Both the position numbers and the translations under genes were made by a program. This document shows positions 46,840-58,829 of a stretch of 64,000 bases of DNA, piece after piece. This DNA comes from Pseudocercospora fijiensis CIRAD86 (Eukaryota; Ascomycota; Dothideomycetes; Mycosphaerellales; Mycosphaerellaceae): positions 4,405,664 through 4,469,663 of the forward strand of contig NW_006921536.1 in the NCBI RefSeq assembly GCF_000340215.1, in the 5' to 3' direction. Within the stretch, counting starts at the first letter, position 1. The number at the start of each line of letters is the position of its first letter. The notes under the pieces are model-generated. The model was not told where the DNA came from and did not search any database. It saw nothing but the letters and a program-made list of their open reading frames with translations.

Positions 46840-48151
46840 GCGGTAACCTAGAGTTTTTCCGCGGAATAACGGGTTTATAGATTCTAGGGACTTTTGCTAA
46901 CTTCTAGAGTTTGGATTTTCTTACTAACTTATTAGACTTGGAATTACTAGAACACTAGAGAAGGGAAGTATAATTTAGAGCTAGGAAGAATTTTATTTAG
47001 GTATTTATAAGTAAGTATCGGGTCTCCGCCCGAAATTAGAAGGTTACCTTAGGACTACAAAAAAAAAATAATATTACATCCGAAACTACCTAGAAACCCC
47101 TAGAAAACCTACGGAAACCTTTACTCCTCTAGCGGACCTAGACGATTGTTACTAAGACGGAGGGCGGTCGGAACGCTACTAAAAAAGAGAGGTTAGCGAG
47201 AGAAAGTCGAAGGGCAGCGAGGAACTTACGTCTAAGTCTATTAAGCTACGATATTAGCGACGGTATTTGTTACTTCCGAGGCGACAGCGCTAAAACAAAT
47301 AGTTAGCGAGGGTTTTATCGCGGGGAACGGAGAGTCTTACCTAGACAATAACCTCTACGGCTAGAGAGACTTAAGGGCTTTCTAGGCCTTAAGAACCTTA
47401 AGAAGCTCGGAGTACTTCTCGGCGATATTAGCGCGGGTCGCGCGGGTATAGCTAGCGTAGGCTACGTAGGCTATTTAAGGACTAAATAGTTAGCGAGAGA
47501 TTTAATACGGGAATCGCGATAACTTATAGTAGGGCGTAGGCAATTCTCTTACGAGCGCAATTAGCGCAAGCCCTCGAGCTAGCGGGCTTAAGAAAGGTTA
47601 GCGGACCCCGCGACAAATCGGATAGAAACCTTACAGATTAGTCGGCGCAGTCTTCGCCGGAGTTACAGTAGCTAACGCAGTGAATTTAACGAGCTATCTA
47701 GGACAAGTTAATTTTACGAAGGGAACCGAGGAGGAAGGGGAGGGACTTGCGGTATTAGTAATAGTAGTAGTAGTAGTAGTAGAGGTGTATATAAAGAAAA
47801 GAGGAAGAAGAAGAAGAAGAGGGAAATATTAATACTTATAGAAAGCGATACGGAAGTAAAGGTCGCGAAAGCAACGGAAGGCGCGAGTATAAGTAAGGCG
47901 CGTTTTAAGAAGGGGTAAACAGGTAAAAGAGCGCGGTTTAGTAGTCGCGAAGAAAGTTACAGCCCTTAAAGCCTAGGATACGGCAACCCCGACCGGAAAG
48001 TAGCGGAAACCCCGATCGCAAAGGAGGAAACTACGAGCGCGTTACTCTAGAGAAGCTTAGATAAGTGCAGATCTAACGGATAAAGTAATAGCGATAGAAA
48101 CTACGGAGGGCTTTCTGTCCCCGCTAAGGAAGGGGAGGAGGACGGGGGTAA
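46840..48151. other. Gy1 long 3' non-coding region
   Basis: About 1.3 kb between the chromodomain stop and the right LTR. No protein is recognised. It contains a (TAG)n tract near 47757-47785, a GAA tract near 47800-47822 and purine-rich DNA up to the polypurine tract. Confidence 0.65.
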
Positions 48152-48338
48152 TGTAAAGGGCTACGCCCTAGGTAGAAAGCGCTAGCCTTAGGCATTCGGC
48201 CTACGCGACTCTAACCTACTACTTAGCGCTTAGCGCACCGTACAAAACTATTCGGATTCACGTAGATAGACTTAGCTCTTTATCGAACCTATTAAGTCTT
48301 ATATCTAGCATCTGCGTACGCGTTACTTACCCGTAACA
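48152..48338 (+). repeat. Gy1 3' LTR
   Basis: Begins TGTAAAGGGC and ends CCGTAACA. It differs from the 5' LTR at four sites, each CA/TA or TG/TA. Confidence 0.95.
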
Positions 48339-48344
48339 GATATC

Positions 48345-48870
48345 GTATAAAACAATAGCTTTTAGAATACGGGTATTAATTAGCAGAAATCGCCGAAGAT
48401 AATAATATTAATCCCTCCGAATACAATATCGTAGTTAAGGCATTATCGAAGCCGCTAATTAAGCATCTAAAGCAAGGTTTAGCTAACTATAGACTTCTCG
48501 TCGACGATAATATATCGTATAGGGCGTAAGAGATTCTCTATACGAGTAAGTCGTATACCTGCTAGGTCTGTTATACCGTCCTTGCCGATGCGAATAGGCA
48601 ACTTAAAGGCAGAATAGAGCGTAGAACTATCGATATTAGTAGCGGCGGTACCTATAGGGGCTAGACGAATAACTAGGTTCCCTAGGTAGTTAGCTACTTT
48701 AGTATCCGATTGTAGACGTATACAGATTATCTTAATTAAGAAGGACTTACCGGTTCCGCCTACGCTATCGACGTTTAAAAGCAGCTAAGGCGGATTGTCT
48801 CTAGCTAGGACACTCCTAAAGTAATTAATAACCTCCTTAAATGCCTAGCGCTAGTAGCGATTAAGCTTGT
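48345..48870 (-). pseudogene. Helitron B helicase, N-terminal half with Walker motifs
   Basis: The minus strand reads LLLNVDSVGGTGKSFLI, with Walker A near 48738-48764, then APIGTAATNIDSSTLYSAFK near 48595-48660 and the Walker B-like YIIVDEK near 48489-48512. These are hallmarks of the PIF1-type helicase of Helitrons. The protein is split from its C-terminal half by Gy1. Confidence 0.85.
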
Positions 48871-50335
48871 CGAATTGTAAGGTTAACTATAACTAAACAT
48901 CGAGGTTAACTATACTATACGCAAGCTTCTATCGCTACTACTAGTCCTAGGTAGTATCGTAAATATTAGGATGCTTATTAAGATATTTGCTAATGCGTGT
49001 CTCTTAATAGGCGGCCCTATCTAGCTCTCGATTACTAAGATTGTTTAGGTCTTCGTTACGTATACTAGGGTTTAGTAAAGGTCTATAGAGAGCGTTAAAG
49101 TTAGCGGCCTTACCTAGATCCTATACCTATAGATTAATAAAGTTATCGTTATTCCTACGATTAATGTCCTATAAGTAGTCGTAAGGGTAAGTATAATTCT
49201 CTCGATAATAGCGCAGAGCCGCCTCCTATATATAGAATTCGAGGTTAGGCTTATCCGGGAAGTGATACGGCGTCTCCTAAGAACATTACGGTAGCTAACG
49301 GAACGGGTAGTAGTTCCAGATCTTTATACGTTAATAGTGGATATACCCTAGCTTAGCTAGATCGTCGGAATAGCGAGGAAAGTAGTTAATAAGCCGAGTA
49401 TCTCTGTTAACGTTAGTAAGACGTCGTAGTACAGTCTTAGCCTAAAGGTTCTAAGTCGTAATATAATCGAATAGAGACATATCCTTAGCTGCTTCCGGAC
49501 GCGCAAGGTACTTCTAAATTATAGTCCTACTAGATATACGCCTAGTAGAATTATTGTCTTTAGTATCTGCCTCATCGCCGCCTTAAACAACGTTATTATC
49601 CTCGTCCTCGTTAACCTAAACATTAACTAGTCCGGTTTGCTTAGCCTACGGTCGATAATCTAATATAATAACCGTTCGGCTTCCCTTTTATAGAGGGATA
49701 TAAAGGTTGAGGTAAGCTACTTCCTACGCAGGCCAATCTCGCTCTATAATTAAGGTATTTAGGAGCTTTGCAACTATAGATAGGAGTAGCTTATCCTAGT
49801 TAATTAGGGGTAGCAAACCCTTTATAATGTTATCGTACGAGCGGCTTTTAACTTCGGTCTTACTATAGTATTTTAGGATGTACTATATAATAGTATAGAG
49901 AGTAGTATAGGGGGTAATGTCGCAATTTGTACGCTAAGCTATTAATATAAGTCGATTGAAGTAATTAAGGAAGGAATTATTGCAGGCTATAGTAAATCCT
50001 AGGTAGCGATTGTTATACTTATAATTAATATCCGCTTCGGTACGATACTTGCGAGGGAAATAGAAGCGGTAGTATAGCTCTCCGTCTAAGTCGTCTTTGC
50101 GCTTTGCCTAGCAATAGTCGTTATATATATATCTCTAGACTCGATTAATAATATCGGTAAGGTCGGACTAGTTGTTTTTAAGCTTATTAGTATTAGCCTA
50201 AATAGTAGCGCCCTGTCCGAGATCTCTACCTAGCTTAGGATTTAGTGCGGTAATATATATACCCTATTACCGAGCGAAGGCTTCTCGAGCTTCCGTAGTA
50301 TCGATACTAGGCTTAGGAAGGTCGCACTATAAGAA
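48871..50335 (-). pseudogene. Helitron B segment between HUH nuclease and helicase, decayed
   Basis: Continuous with the flanking Rep and helicase frames in direction and composition, with RIP stops. I saw no further motif that I can name. Helitron proteins normally have a linker of this kind. Confidence 0.5.
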
Positions 50336-53300
50336 GAAGTAGATATAACAGCTCCTACGGTTCTGCTACTTATATCGATACTAATAATCTACGACATTAA
50401 ACTTTAGTTTTAGAACCTTTTCGAGAAGGTATCTAAAGCGACGAGCAACGTAGGTATTAGCAATATAAGGATGCTTACGTAGATTTTCTCGTACTATCTT
50501 AATACGCTCGTAAGGACCGAGTCGCTTCTACCGCTCGTATCCGGGCATTAAGCGCGCTAGCGAGTCCTATTGTAGGTCCGTAGCGCTTATAGTACAGAAT
50601 AGGTCCGGCTTGCCGAGTATACGAACGTAGGTCTTAAGGTTAATACGACGACTATTCTAATATAGACGAGTACTACGAATCTGCCCGCTAATACGAACGA
50701 TAGAGTTAACGAGGCGCTATGCCTCTTTGTCTCTACTGTCTACGGCTAAAGCGGCCTTAATAGTCTCTATAGTAACCTCTATACTATCTTTCTAGTACTT
50801 ATTAGAGAAGAACGTAGTAGCTTTTAGTATATAGTAACACATCCCCTTATTAAAGACAAAGTATAGCTAGCGCTTATAACTAGCAAAGCGACTATCCTTA
50901 TACCGTATATAATGCTCGATTGCCTAATTAAATATAATACTACGAGGGCGGGGTTAGTTTAGGTCGCCCTTACCTTATAGTAGCAATGTAGGGAATGCTA
51001 TAGCTATTAACGGGTAAGACCGATCGAGTTTATTAATAGGGATCTTGTCGTAGTCTAGTTGCGTAATATAAGAGAGCTAGGGCGGTTACTAAGGGACAAT
51101 AGGTAGAGGGTTATCTAAGGGACTAGCAACGCTCTTGCTAGTGCGGCGTCGACGGAGGCGATCCTATAATTAACTAAGTACGCGATACTATAGATAGAGA
51201 TTCGGTATAGCGGCGTAATCGTGTCTAAGGTCTTCGTCTATATCGGGCTCGCTAGCGCCTTAAGTAGGACCTACATCGAAGCTAGGATTAAATGCAGATA
51301 GTAGCGGTATAGGTATATAGGGCAGCGGAGTTAGCTAAGCACGAGCTATAGGAGGGACAGGTATCTAGATATAAGTAACACATTTAGCCTTATTGCAGAG
51401 AGCGGGATTGTACTAATTAATAGGCAGTAGAAGTCCGAGTATAGAGTAGGAAAACTAATTACGAGTAGTCTCGTAATTACTAGTAATACACTACTTTAGT
51501 TCTACTTCGTAGTTAAGGTCGACAATGCCGTATACGCACTATATACACTTATGCCAAATCTGCTAGTTAGGTAGGAGATTTAAATCGTAGTACGACCGCT
51601 ACTATACACTACGAGGAAAGCTATATCTAGAGCACGTAAACTAAGGGGCTCGAGGCGGTGCATTAGCAATAATAATGCCTCTAGCCTATATACCTGCTTA
51701 GACGCTATCTAGCTAGTATAGCGGATAATCTTTTATAGTCGGCTATTACTTATCGTATTCGGCGGATTTAAGCGCGTTCTCGATAGAATCGTCTTTAGGC
51801 AGCTAATTAAGAGCATCTTTATCGATTAGAATCTCTCTATAGTACGGGTTACATTACTTAAGCTAGTTAAGGGCGCTAAGAACCTTTCTACGTCGTATAC
51901 GGAAATCTTTATAGAATTAACGTCGCTTCCGCTCTTAATCGTTGCTCTATTCTTATTCGTTTATATCGCCTTCTTTATCTAGTAGAGGAGACAGCTAGGG
52001 TTTCTAACGTAGTCGCAGGACAACTAGATCTAGCTCCTATAGTATTCGTAGTAGCTTATAGTATACCGTAATTATATCTTTAAGAAAGTTGCAAATATAA
52101 CTACGATATTTCTACTATTGTCCTCGAATATAGAAGACCGACATCTATACGTAGACGCGAGCAATAAGTAGTTCTTTAGCCGTTAACAGACCGGAGAGTT
52201 CTTCTAGTACGCGACCTAGGTCTATATTGTTAGCATTACTAAATAGAAAGGGGTCCCTAGGCTACATCTTGCTTACGTAGTCGCGATTAACGCAACGACT
52301 ATAGATACCGTTATTCTTAGTAAGATTTATGCTAAACTACGTCTTATAGCATCGCGGATATATATCTAGGCTATCGTCGTCGATTGTATTATAGAACTTA
52401 GCGAGCAAGGATTTATTAAATGCATTAAGAGCCGGTATAGCCTACTGCTAATCTACATCGACTAATGCTAGCTCTTCGTAAGCGAGGAAACGGGCTCTAC
52501 GGTTAAGGCAGACTCGTACGTAGAGGGAGATAGTACGACGTAGTATATACGATTTAGAGGCTACTTATAAAGAACCTAGGGTCTATTACTAAGAGCTTAG
52601 TTGAGAAGAACTACTAAGTAGAGTAGAAACGTTCTCCTAAGTATCCTACTAGTACGAGCTTGTCGATAGTTACTAAGTCGGTATAGACGGCAAAGGGGCA
52701 GCGTTGCTCTAAAAGCTACTAGTAGTACCTATAGCATTACTAGCACTGCCTATACTACTAGTAGGGCTAGTAGGGCCGCCGGGAGTTGCGTAAAAGCTAG
52801 AGCTAGTATTAAATTTAGGCTAATAAGTATAACAACAGTTAAGCAGTTCTAGACTAGCGGGTCGAAGGAAGCTCTAGTAGTTACTATTATAGTTCTTAAA
52901 GATACACTACTTGTTCTTAGTGCGGAGGTCTTTATCGACTATTATTAGATCGTAATAGACGCACTAGTCCTCGATTTCTCCTCCCTAATCTTCCTAGGGT
53001 CGCGGATGCGAGTATTTAATATACTAGAACTAAGGCTTACTATCGATTTGCTAAGATCGAATACGCTACGTAGGAGTCTAAAGTGTCTAGATAGTGCTAC
53101 TACTCTACGGAGTTATAGAAGCAGTTGCTCCTACGGCTTGCTATATATACGGTCCTAGTATTTAGCGAGCATCGTGCCTAGCCTAACGTATAGCTACTAT
53201 CTATACCTACTAACGAGCTTAAGTATCGGGCGAAGGTTAGCTAAGTAGATAATATAGTCGCACGCTCTAAGCGATAGAAAGCCTAGAAGCCGGTAGAATC

Positions 53301-53500
53301 GTCCTAGGAGCTCGTAATAGGGAAGGCTCTAGCAAGGTAGCGGTGCTTGCCGTACGCTTATTAATCTTAGTAATCTGCTACTATCTATATATAACTTATA
53401 TACTATATCCTCGACACTCTATATACCGATTAACCGGCGGTCTATTCTTCTTCTTAATACCTATATACTAAATAGTATCCTTGTCGGTAAAGCAGTAGTC
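50336..53500 (-). pseudogene. Helitron B Rep N-terminal and HUH nuclease region, decayed
   Basis: Matches 4949-8200 of Helitron A. The segment near 50335-50385 reads QNRRSCYIYFFL. In Helitrons this place holds the metal-binding His-x-His of the HUH nuclease; CAT/CAC to TAT/TAC RIP changes would give the two Tyr seen. Other pieces match copy A closely, including the Helitron-like N-terminal domain at 50380-50960. Confidence 0.75.
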
Positions 53501-54060
53501 GTATCGCTAAGTAGGTAGCTACTTACGGTTTGTCGGAAAGGGCTATAGAGGCTGCTAGGAAGGCAGTAGCGGCGGCGGCATATTAGTAGGAAGGGGCGCC
53601 GGAATAGGCGGTATATTTAGCGGAAAGGGCGCTATACTGCTAAGAGGGCGCGCCTAGCTTAGAGGGCGCGCTTAGCTTAGTAGTAGGTTCGCTTAAGGCT
53701 AGTACGAGGTAGGTATGTTATTGTCTCCTAGCGCTATTACTATAAGGAAGACGATCGGGGATATATTAAATCGTTAGTATATAGCTCGAGGCGTATTAGG
53801 AACAGGTAGTATTTGTTTAAGGGAAGGCAAAGGAGAAGGAGAAGGAAAAGGAGAAGCGGAAGCGACGTAAGAACACAAGCGGAAGTAGCGAAGTAACGCA
53901 AGAACGGGGCCTACCGTAGGTATAAAAGTGAATATACCTACTTTTATATATACAGTCCCGTCGGTTACCGGCATCTACGCGTTTGTATATAGCAATAATA
54001 TAACCGGGGCAGGATAATCGTTCTATATAAGCGCTATTTAGATTCTATATGCCTTTGCTA
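53501..54060. other. Helitron B, region 5' of Rep
   Basis: Includes a purine-rich stretch (53820-53870) and short inverted tracts. The short open frames found here have no domain signal and are taken as chance. Confidence 0.45.
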
Positions 54061-54065
54061 ACGTT

Positions 54066-54409
54066 GTCGCTTAGGGTAGAGGGGATAGTCGGTACGCCTC
54101 CTAAACCCCCCGTACCTACCGCTTTAGTACCCTTATTACTTTGCTTACGTTATCGCTTAGGGTAGGGGGGATAGTCGGCACGCCTCCTAAACCCCCTATA
54201 CCTACTGCTTTAGTACCCTTATTACTTTGCTTACGTTGTCGCTTAGGGCAGAGGGGATAGTCGGCACGCCTCCTAAACCCCCTATGCCTACCGCTTTAGT
54301 ACCCTTATTACTTTGCTTACGTTATCGCTTAGAGTAGGGGAGATAGTCGGCACGCCTCCTAACCCCCCCCCCTCCCCTACCTACCGCTTTAGTCTTCGCA
54401 TCGGTGTTC
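54066..54409. repeat. 86-bp tandem array with G-runs, four units
   Basis: Units start with GTCGCTTAG/ATCGCTTAG at 54066, 54152, 54238 and 54324. They resemble the 92-bp units of Helitron A but have a shorter centre. The array holds the same position upstream of Rep. Confidence 0.9.
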
Positions 54410-55782
54410 GTAGGCTAACTTAGCGATAACTTAGCAAAGGGTATATCGGGGAGGTTATTATCTGCTAAAAGCTGCGATACTGTTCTCCTACTAATAGGCG
54501 TGCCCGGTCTTCTAGCTTAGCAAAAGGTATATAGGGGTAGCCTAAGGCCGGCGTCGTTATCGTATTAATTACTTTTGCTAGCGTGCTTTTACTAGAAATG
54601 CGCCTAATCGGCTTAACTAGGATAGATAAATTCAGAAGGTCCGAGATAGAAAGATAGCGATTCGTAGGCACACTATCGATACTAACTTAATATTAGTATT
54701 GTAACTTCTAGTCCGGGGAATTAAACACTTAATTACTATAGTATCTAAACCTTACCTATCTGCTTACGCTTTCCTTCTAACTAAGCTATTACCGTAGGCA
54801 GTAGCAATAAGGCTATATAATAGTACTATAAGTTACAGCCTTCGACTAATAACAATGCGTACACCTAGCTACAACTAGGTATAGGAGTTGTAGTAATCCT
54901 CTACGCTTAGTTATAGTGTCTCGAGGTCTTATCCTATTCCCTTAGTAATAAGAACTATTCCTACTACGTGCGGTCTACTCGGACTTCCCCTAATTAGCTT
55001 AGGGCGTAGTCGTAGCCGTAGGGTTCCGGGCTAATTTATTAGCTCTTTTTCCGAGGTTGCTAGGCCTAATAATCTAGTAGAAGCGACCGCTAATAGTCTC
55101 GGTTAGGCAGCCGTTAATTGTTACTAAAATCAGTCCGGCTAATTTTCTATAGCGGCACTTCACTTATAAAGTGTATAAGGTCGAAGTCTAGTAGTTATAT
55201 TTACTTAGTCGATTTGTAACGTGTCTTAAAGAGTTAGAAGCTCGAGGTCTATCTCGTGTCCGTAAGAGCGATTCTAGGTACTGCCCGTCTATAGTTTTAC
55301 TTCCGGTCTATCTTTTTTTTAGGCCTTAGTCGGTACTATATATTACAGGTAGTAGTAATAATGCTAGTCGAGTAGACTGTCTTTATCTGCTTAATTATTC
55401 TCTAATTGTTTTGCTACCGGAGGTCGCTATTCTAAGGGTATATTTTGCTAAGGGTGCATTTCGCTAAGGGTATAGTTTACTAAGGTCTATAGAGGTTTGC
55501 GGAGGTCGCGATAGTATACTTAGCGAATCTATTAGTAAAGGGGGGGGAATTGGCGCATCCTCGTAACGTTGTCGCATTATATAGATAGTAGGTAGTAGGC
55601 GCAGTGTTATTATTATCGCGCGTTAGAGGAAGTAACGTAAAAGTATAGCCTAAGGCTTCGAGGTCTCTACCTTGTAGAATCTAGCTAATTAGGTTGCGGG
55701 ATTTCTAAAATCCGGGGTTAGCTTAGCGGTTACGCGTAACAGGATAGGGGATTAGCGACTATAGTAGAGCTTGTTATATAAG
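54410..55782. other. Helitron B 5' non-coding region
   Basis: No coding region is supported. It contains the tRNA-like relic (54709-54797) and a conserved block (54830-55320) shared with Helitron A. Confidence 0.6.
54709..54797 (-). other. tRNA-like relic inside Helitron B
   Basis: The minus strand has TAGCTTAGTTAGAAGG (A-box-like) and GTGTTTAATTCCCC (a decayed T-arm). It corresponds to 9591-9690. Confidence 0.45.
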
Positions 55783-55797
55783 GCGAGCTTCGCTCGC
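55783..55797. repeat. Helitron B terminal hairpin
   Basis: GCGAGC-TTC-GCTCGC, identical to 10806-10820, followed by AAT and then the hAT sequence that continues copy A from about 3879. Confidence 0.85.
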
Positions 55798-55798
55798 A

Positions 55799-56270
55799 AT
55801 TATTGTTCTCGGCTATCTAAATATCTCCGTTACTATCGGTCGTATCGATAGAGGTAGCGGCTATAGGTCTAAATGCTATTAGTTAACGTCTTAAAGAAAA
55901 ATATACCGGCTATAGCTACCGGCTACGGCTACCGGCTACGGCCGCTAGCTAGATTAACTTACGCTACTAGAACTTTACGCTCGAAAACTAGCCGCAATTC
56001 TTTCCTCCTCTTAGCCTTCTCTTAGCTTGTCTTCTTATTCTAACCTTTACTTTTTTCTATAGGCGCTAGCTATCGATAGAATGCCTTATTCTACGCCTTT
56101 CTTCTCTTATCCTTAGCTCTTTTATCCTTATCTATCTTCTCCTTTCTCTCGCGGTCTCGTATGGAATTCTTTTTCGTAGAGTACTCCTTTTTAGTCTTAC
56201 GCTTTTTAGTTAGACGCTTAGGCAAAATAAACTCGCGGTCTTTAGTTCTATCTTCTATTTAGCGCGCGGC
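55799..56270 (-). pseudogene. hAT transposase copy B, N-terminal segment
   Basis: Matches about 3879-4340 of copy A. It holds the basic N-terminus (Lys/Arg-rich, near 55975-56260) and the intron with TAGCCGG units near 55880-55960. Confidence 0.7.
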
Positions 56271-56425
56271 GCGCTTCTCTCTTACTATTATAAGGAAAAG
56301 AGGTAGGGGCGTAGCGTATAGTAGTTATTGTCGGTATAGGTATAGAGGAAGAATTTAAAAGATATAAGAATATCGCGAAGCCCTAATTGTTGCCGCCTAT
56401 GTAACGTTATATAGGTAAGCTTTCG

Positions 56426-56625
56426 CAACTACGGTAACTACGCCCTAGCAACGGCAACTACGGCCTAGCAACGGCAACTACGCCCTAGCAACGGCAATAG
56501 AGCGTATTAAATATAACCTAGTAACTATTATAGCCGGTAGTCGTAGCCGGTAGTCGAATAAGAGTATCCTTGTAGTAAAACTACGCCCTAGCAACGGCAA
56601 CTACGCCCTAGCAACGGCAAAAGAG
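56426..56625. repeat. Subterminal tandem repeats of hAT copy B
   Basis: Same 19-bp unit as at 4498-4715 in copy A, again in two blocks (56426-56500 and 56579-56620). Confidence 0.7.
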
Positions 56626-57299
56626 CGTAGTAAATATAACATAGTTACTATTATAGCCGGCAATCGTAGCCGGCAGTCGAATAAGAGTGTCCTTATAGTA
56701 AAACTAATATAGTCTCTAGTTTAAACTAGGAATCTATATAGTTCGAAAAAACTAAACCGGAACTAGGGAGCTAGTTCGCCGCTAAGAAACCAAACTATAT
56801 ACGTTTAGTAGTTCGGAAACCGAACTACTGCGGGGTCTAAGTTAGCCTAACGCTAAGCGCTAAGCCCTACCTAAGGCACTAAGACCCTAGCTTTACTCGA
56901 GCTAGTTATATACTAATTACGTATAGCCTCTAATAGTCTATAGTTACTACGTAGTGCTTAAGGACAGGGTTACTAATAATAATATCGGATAGAAGGTTAT
57001 CTATATCTACTACGTAGGTAGTAAAGTCTAATAAGCGCTTATTGCCGAGGTCGTCTTTTAGAACTATAGGAATATAGTAGGCCCTATAGGTTAAGTGCCG
57101 AGCGTTATTAAACTAAGCAAGGATTAGTATATTAGTCCTATTTAGTTGTCGAAGGTCTAATTGTTTAGCTAGGCGATAGCTAATAAGGGTACTAACTAAG
57201 TTGCCTAGGTCTAGTATAATACTGCTTTTATAGTTAGTGCCCTAGGTGTCTTATATAAGGCAGGTGCGTATAATAGCTAGTATAATGTCGATAGTTTTA

Positions 57300-58720
57300 C
57301 GCCGTATAAGGCTAATAGTTAGTGCAGCGCTTATTCTTTTTTCGATTAATTAGAAGGTTAGCCTATAGGGATAGCGTTAGCTACTAAAAGGTGCCTTCTA
57401 TACTTAGCGGAAGTACGGTTAATACAGGCCTAGTCCTTAGGTTTGTTATATTAGCCTAGAAGATAGCTAGTGCTATTATAGTTAAAGCACTTTAATCCGG
57501 TTAGAACATTACCGTAGCTATTGTTACTATTAGTAGAGCGGTTAGTACTATAGGGATACGAGCCCCTTCTATAGCCCCTATCCTAGCCTCCTCTATATAG
57601 CTGCCGGCTACGGCTTCTTCTACGGTTATTGTTACTATTCCTATTATTAGTATTATTGTTTTAGTAGGAACCTTAGTTTCCTCCGCGGGTACTATAGTTG
57701 CCGTAGTTAGTACTAGCTAGTCGGATCCTCGATTCTAGCTGTTACTAAAGCTAAATAGCTCGTTCGGCTATTTCTACTTCAACTATAAATTAAATACGTA
57801 TTAGATTAGCCTGTTTAAATATACGGCAGCGGTCTAATTTAAGGACTAGTTCCTATCTTAGTTTAGGGCATATTTCGGAGATCTAGATAGGGTCGGTCTT
57901 AGCTAGCAAATCGTCCTTAAGGGTCCTTAAATAGGCCTCGAAGGATCGAGAAGATTAGTCGGCCTTTTGTTTAGTACGTAGGTATTAATCCTATATATAT
58001 TACTATCGTAATATAGGGTTGCTAAGGGTGTTTAGCATAATAGTCTTATAGTCCTACTACTAAATAGCGGTCTAATTATTAAGGGAGTTAAAATAGTCGT
58101 CCTAGGTACGCTCTAGGTCTCTATTAATATACTATATAGCATAGACGACTAACGAATAGTCGTCTAGAAGGGCCCTTAGTGCGTTTCGCTAATTAAGCTT
58201 ATAGTTACAAATATAGTCGTTATATTGCTTTTAACTAGAGCTATTAAATATAGTATAGTCCTTAAGTTTAGCATCCTTCTTTTAGACTAATAGTAAGGAA
58301 GGAATTGCTATCGGCTTAGTATTAGTTACTAGGGCTTCCTATAGGCGGTAAATTTCGAGGAGATTATCCTTTAGCTATTGTTCTTAACGTAAGGTAGTAA
58401 GTCTGTTCTAAGTAGCTTCTTAAAGTCTCGCTATTAGCTAGGGGCTAAAGGCTAGTTAGCTATATCGTCGATTAACAATATTATTAAGAATGTCGTTAAT
58501 AGGCAATTCTAGATTATTACCTAGAACTATAGGTTCTTTAGTAGGCCCTCTAGTAGGCTCTTTAGTAGGCACTATACTACTAGTATTGTTATTACTAGCG
58601 CTACTAGCGGTACCGCGATTGTTATTGCTTTGTAATAAGCCGGCTATTATAATAAGGGGTAGTACTAATAATGTATCGTAGGCCCCTATAGTACGGATAT
58701 AGCGGAATTAGTAGGTATCG
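57300..58720 (-). pseudogene. Gy2b gag, decayed
   Basis: Aligns with 18520-19880 of Gy2a, including the zinc knuckle near 57440-57490. RIP stops throughout. The plus-strand open frame at 58490-58681 is a shadow that recurs at the matching place in Gy2a. Confidence 0.65.
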
Positions 58721-58829
58721 GCCTAGTATAGTTAACTTAGTATAATAGGCCGTATAGAAGGCCTTAATTAATAATTAGTACGGTTATTTTAGTAGAATAG
58801 TACGTATAGGTCCCGTTCTTTAGGCGTAA

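Larger units (their letters stand above)
41622..48338 (+). mobile_element. Chromovirus-type Gypsy LTR retrotransposon Gy1, RIP-mutated
   Basis: A 6717-bp element with 187-bp LTRs, gag with a zinc knuckle, protease, reverse transcriptase, RNase H, integrase and a C-terminal chromodomain, all on the plus strand. It splits the Helitron B helicase. A purine tract (GGAAGGGGAGGAGGACGGGGG) lies directly before the right LTR. The LTRs differ at only four positions, all RIP-type, so the insertion was young when mutated. Confidence 0.93.
33454..55798 (-). mobile_element. Helitron (Helentron-like), copy B, with nested LINE2 and Gy1
   Basis: Inserted in the hAT transposase gene: copy A runs straight through this point (3871-3890). 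The minus strand carries Rep, a PIF1-like helicase and a further ORF. Without insertions the element is about 10.7 kb. The right end has the hairpin GCGAGC-TTC-GCTCGC (55783-55797). An inverted copy of it lies about 38-52 bp inside the left end (33491-33505). Such asymmetric inverted repeats, one terminal and one subterminal, are known for Helentron/Helitron2 elements. There is no clear target duplication, as expected for Helitrons. Confidence 0.8.
20018..56830 (-). mobile_element. hAT-like DNA transposon, copy B, with nested insertions
   Basis: The left end reads TAGTGGTTCGG (CAGTGGTTCGG with one CA to TA change). The right end is its complement at 56820-56830. Subterminal DNA on both sides also shares AGTTTGGTTT and TTCGAACTATA. 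Without insertions the element is about 9.5 kb, large for hAT. Inserted are LINE1 (26147-31056) and Helitron B (33454-55798), which itself holds LINE2 and Gy1. Left of the transposase lie extra genes, including two H3-like ones. A clean 8-bp target duplication is not visible (CGTAACCG against CGGGGTCT), so the borders carry some doubt. Confidence 0.65.

Noticed and set aside
53774..53974. 66-codon minus-strand open frame
   Set aside because: Low-complexity Ser/Pro content from a purine-rich tract; no domain.
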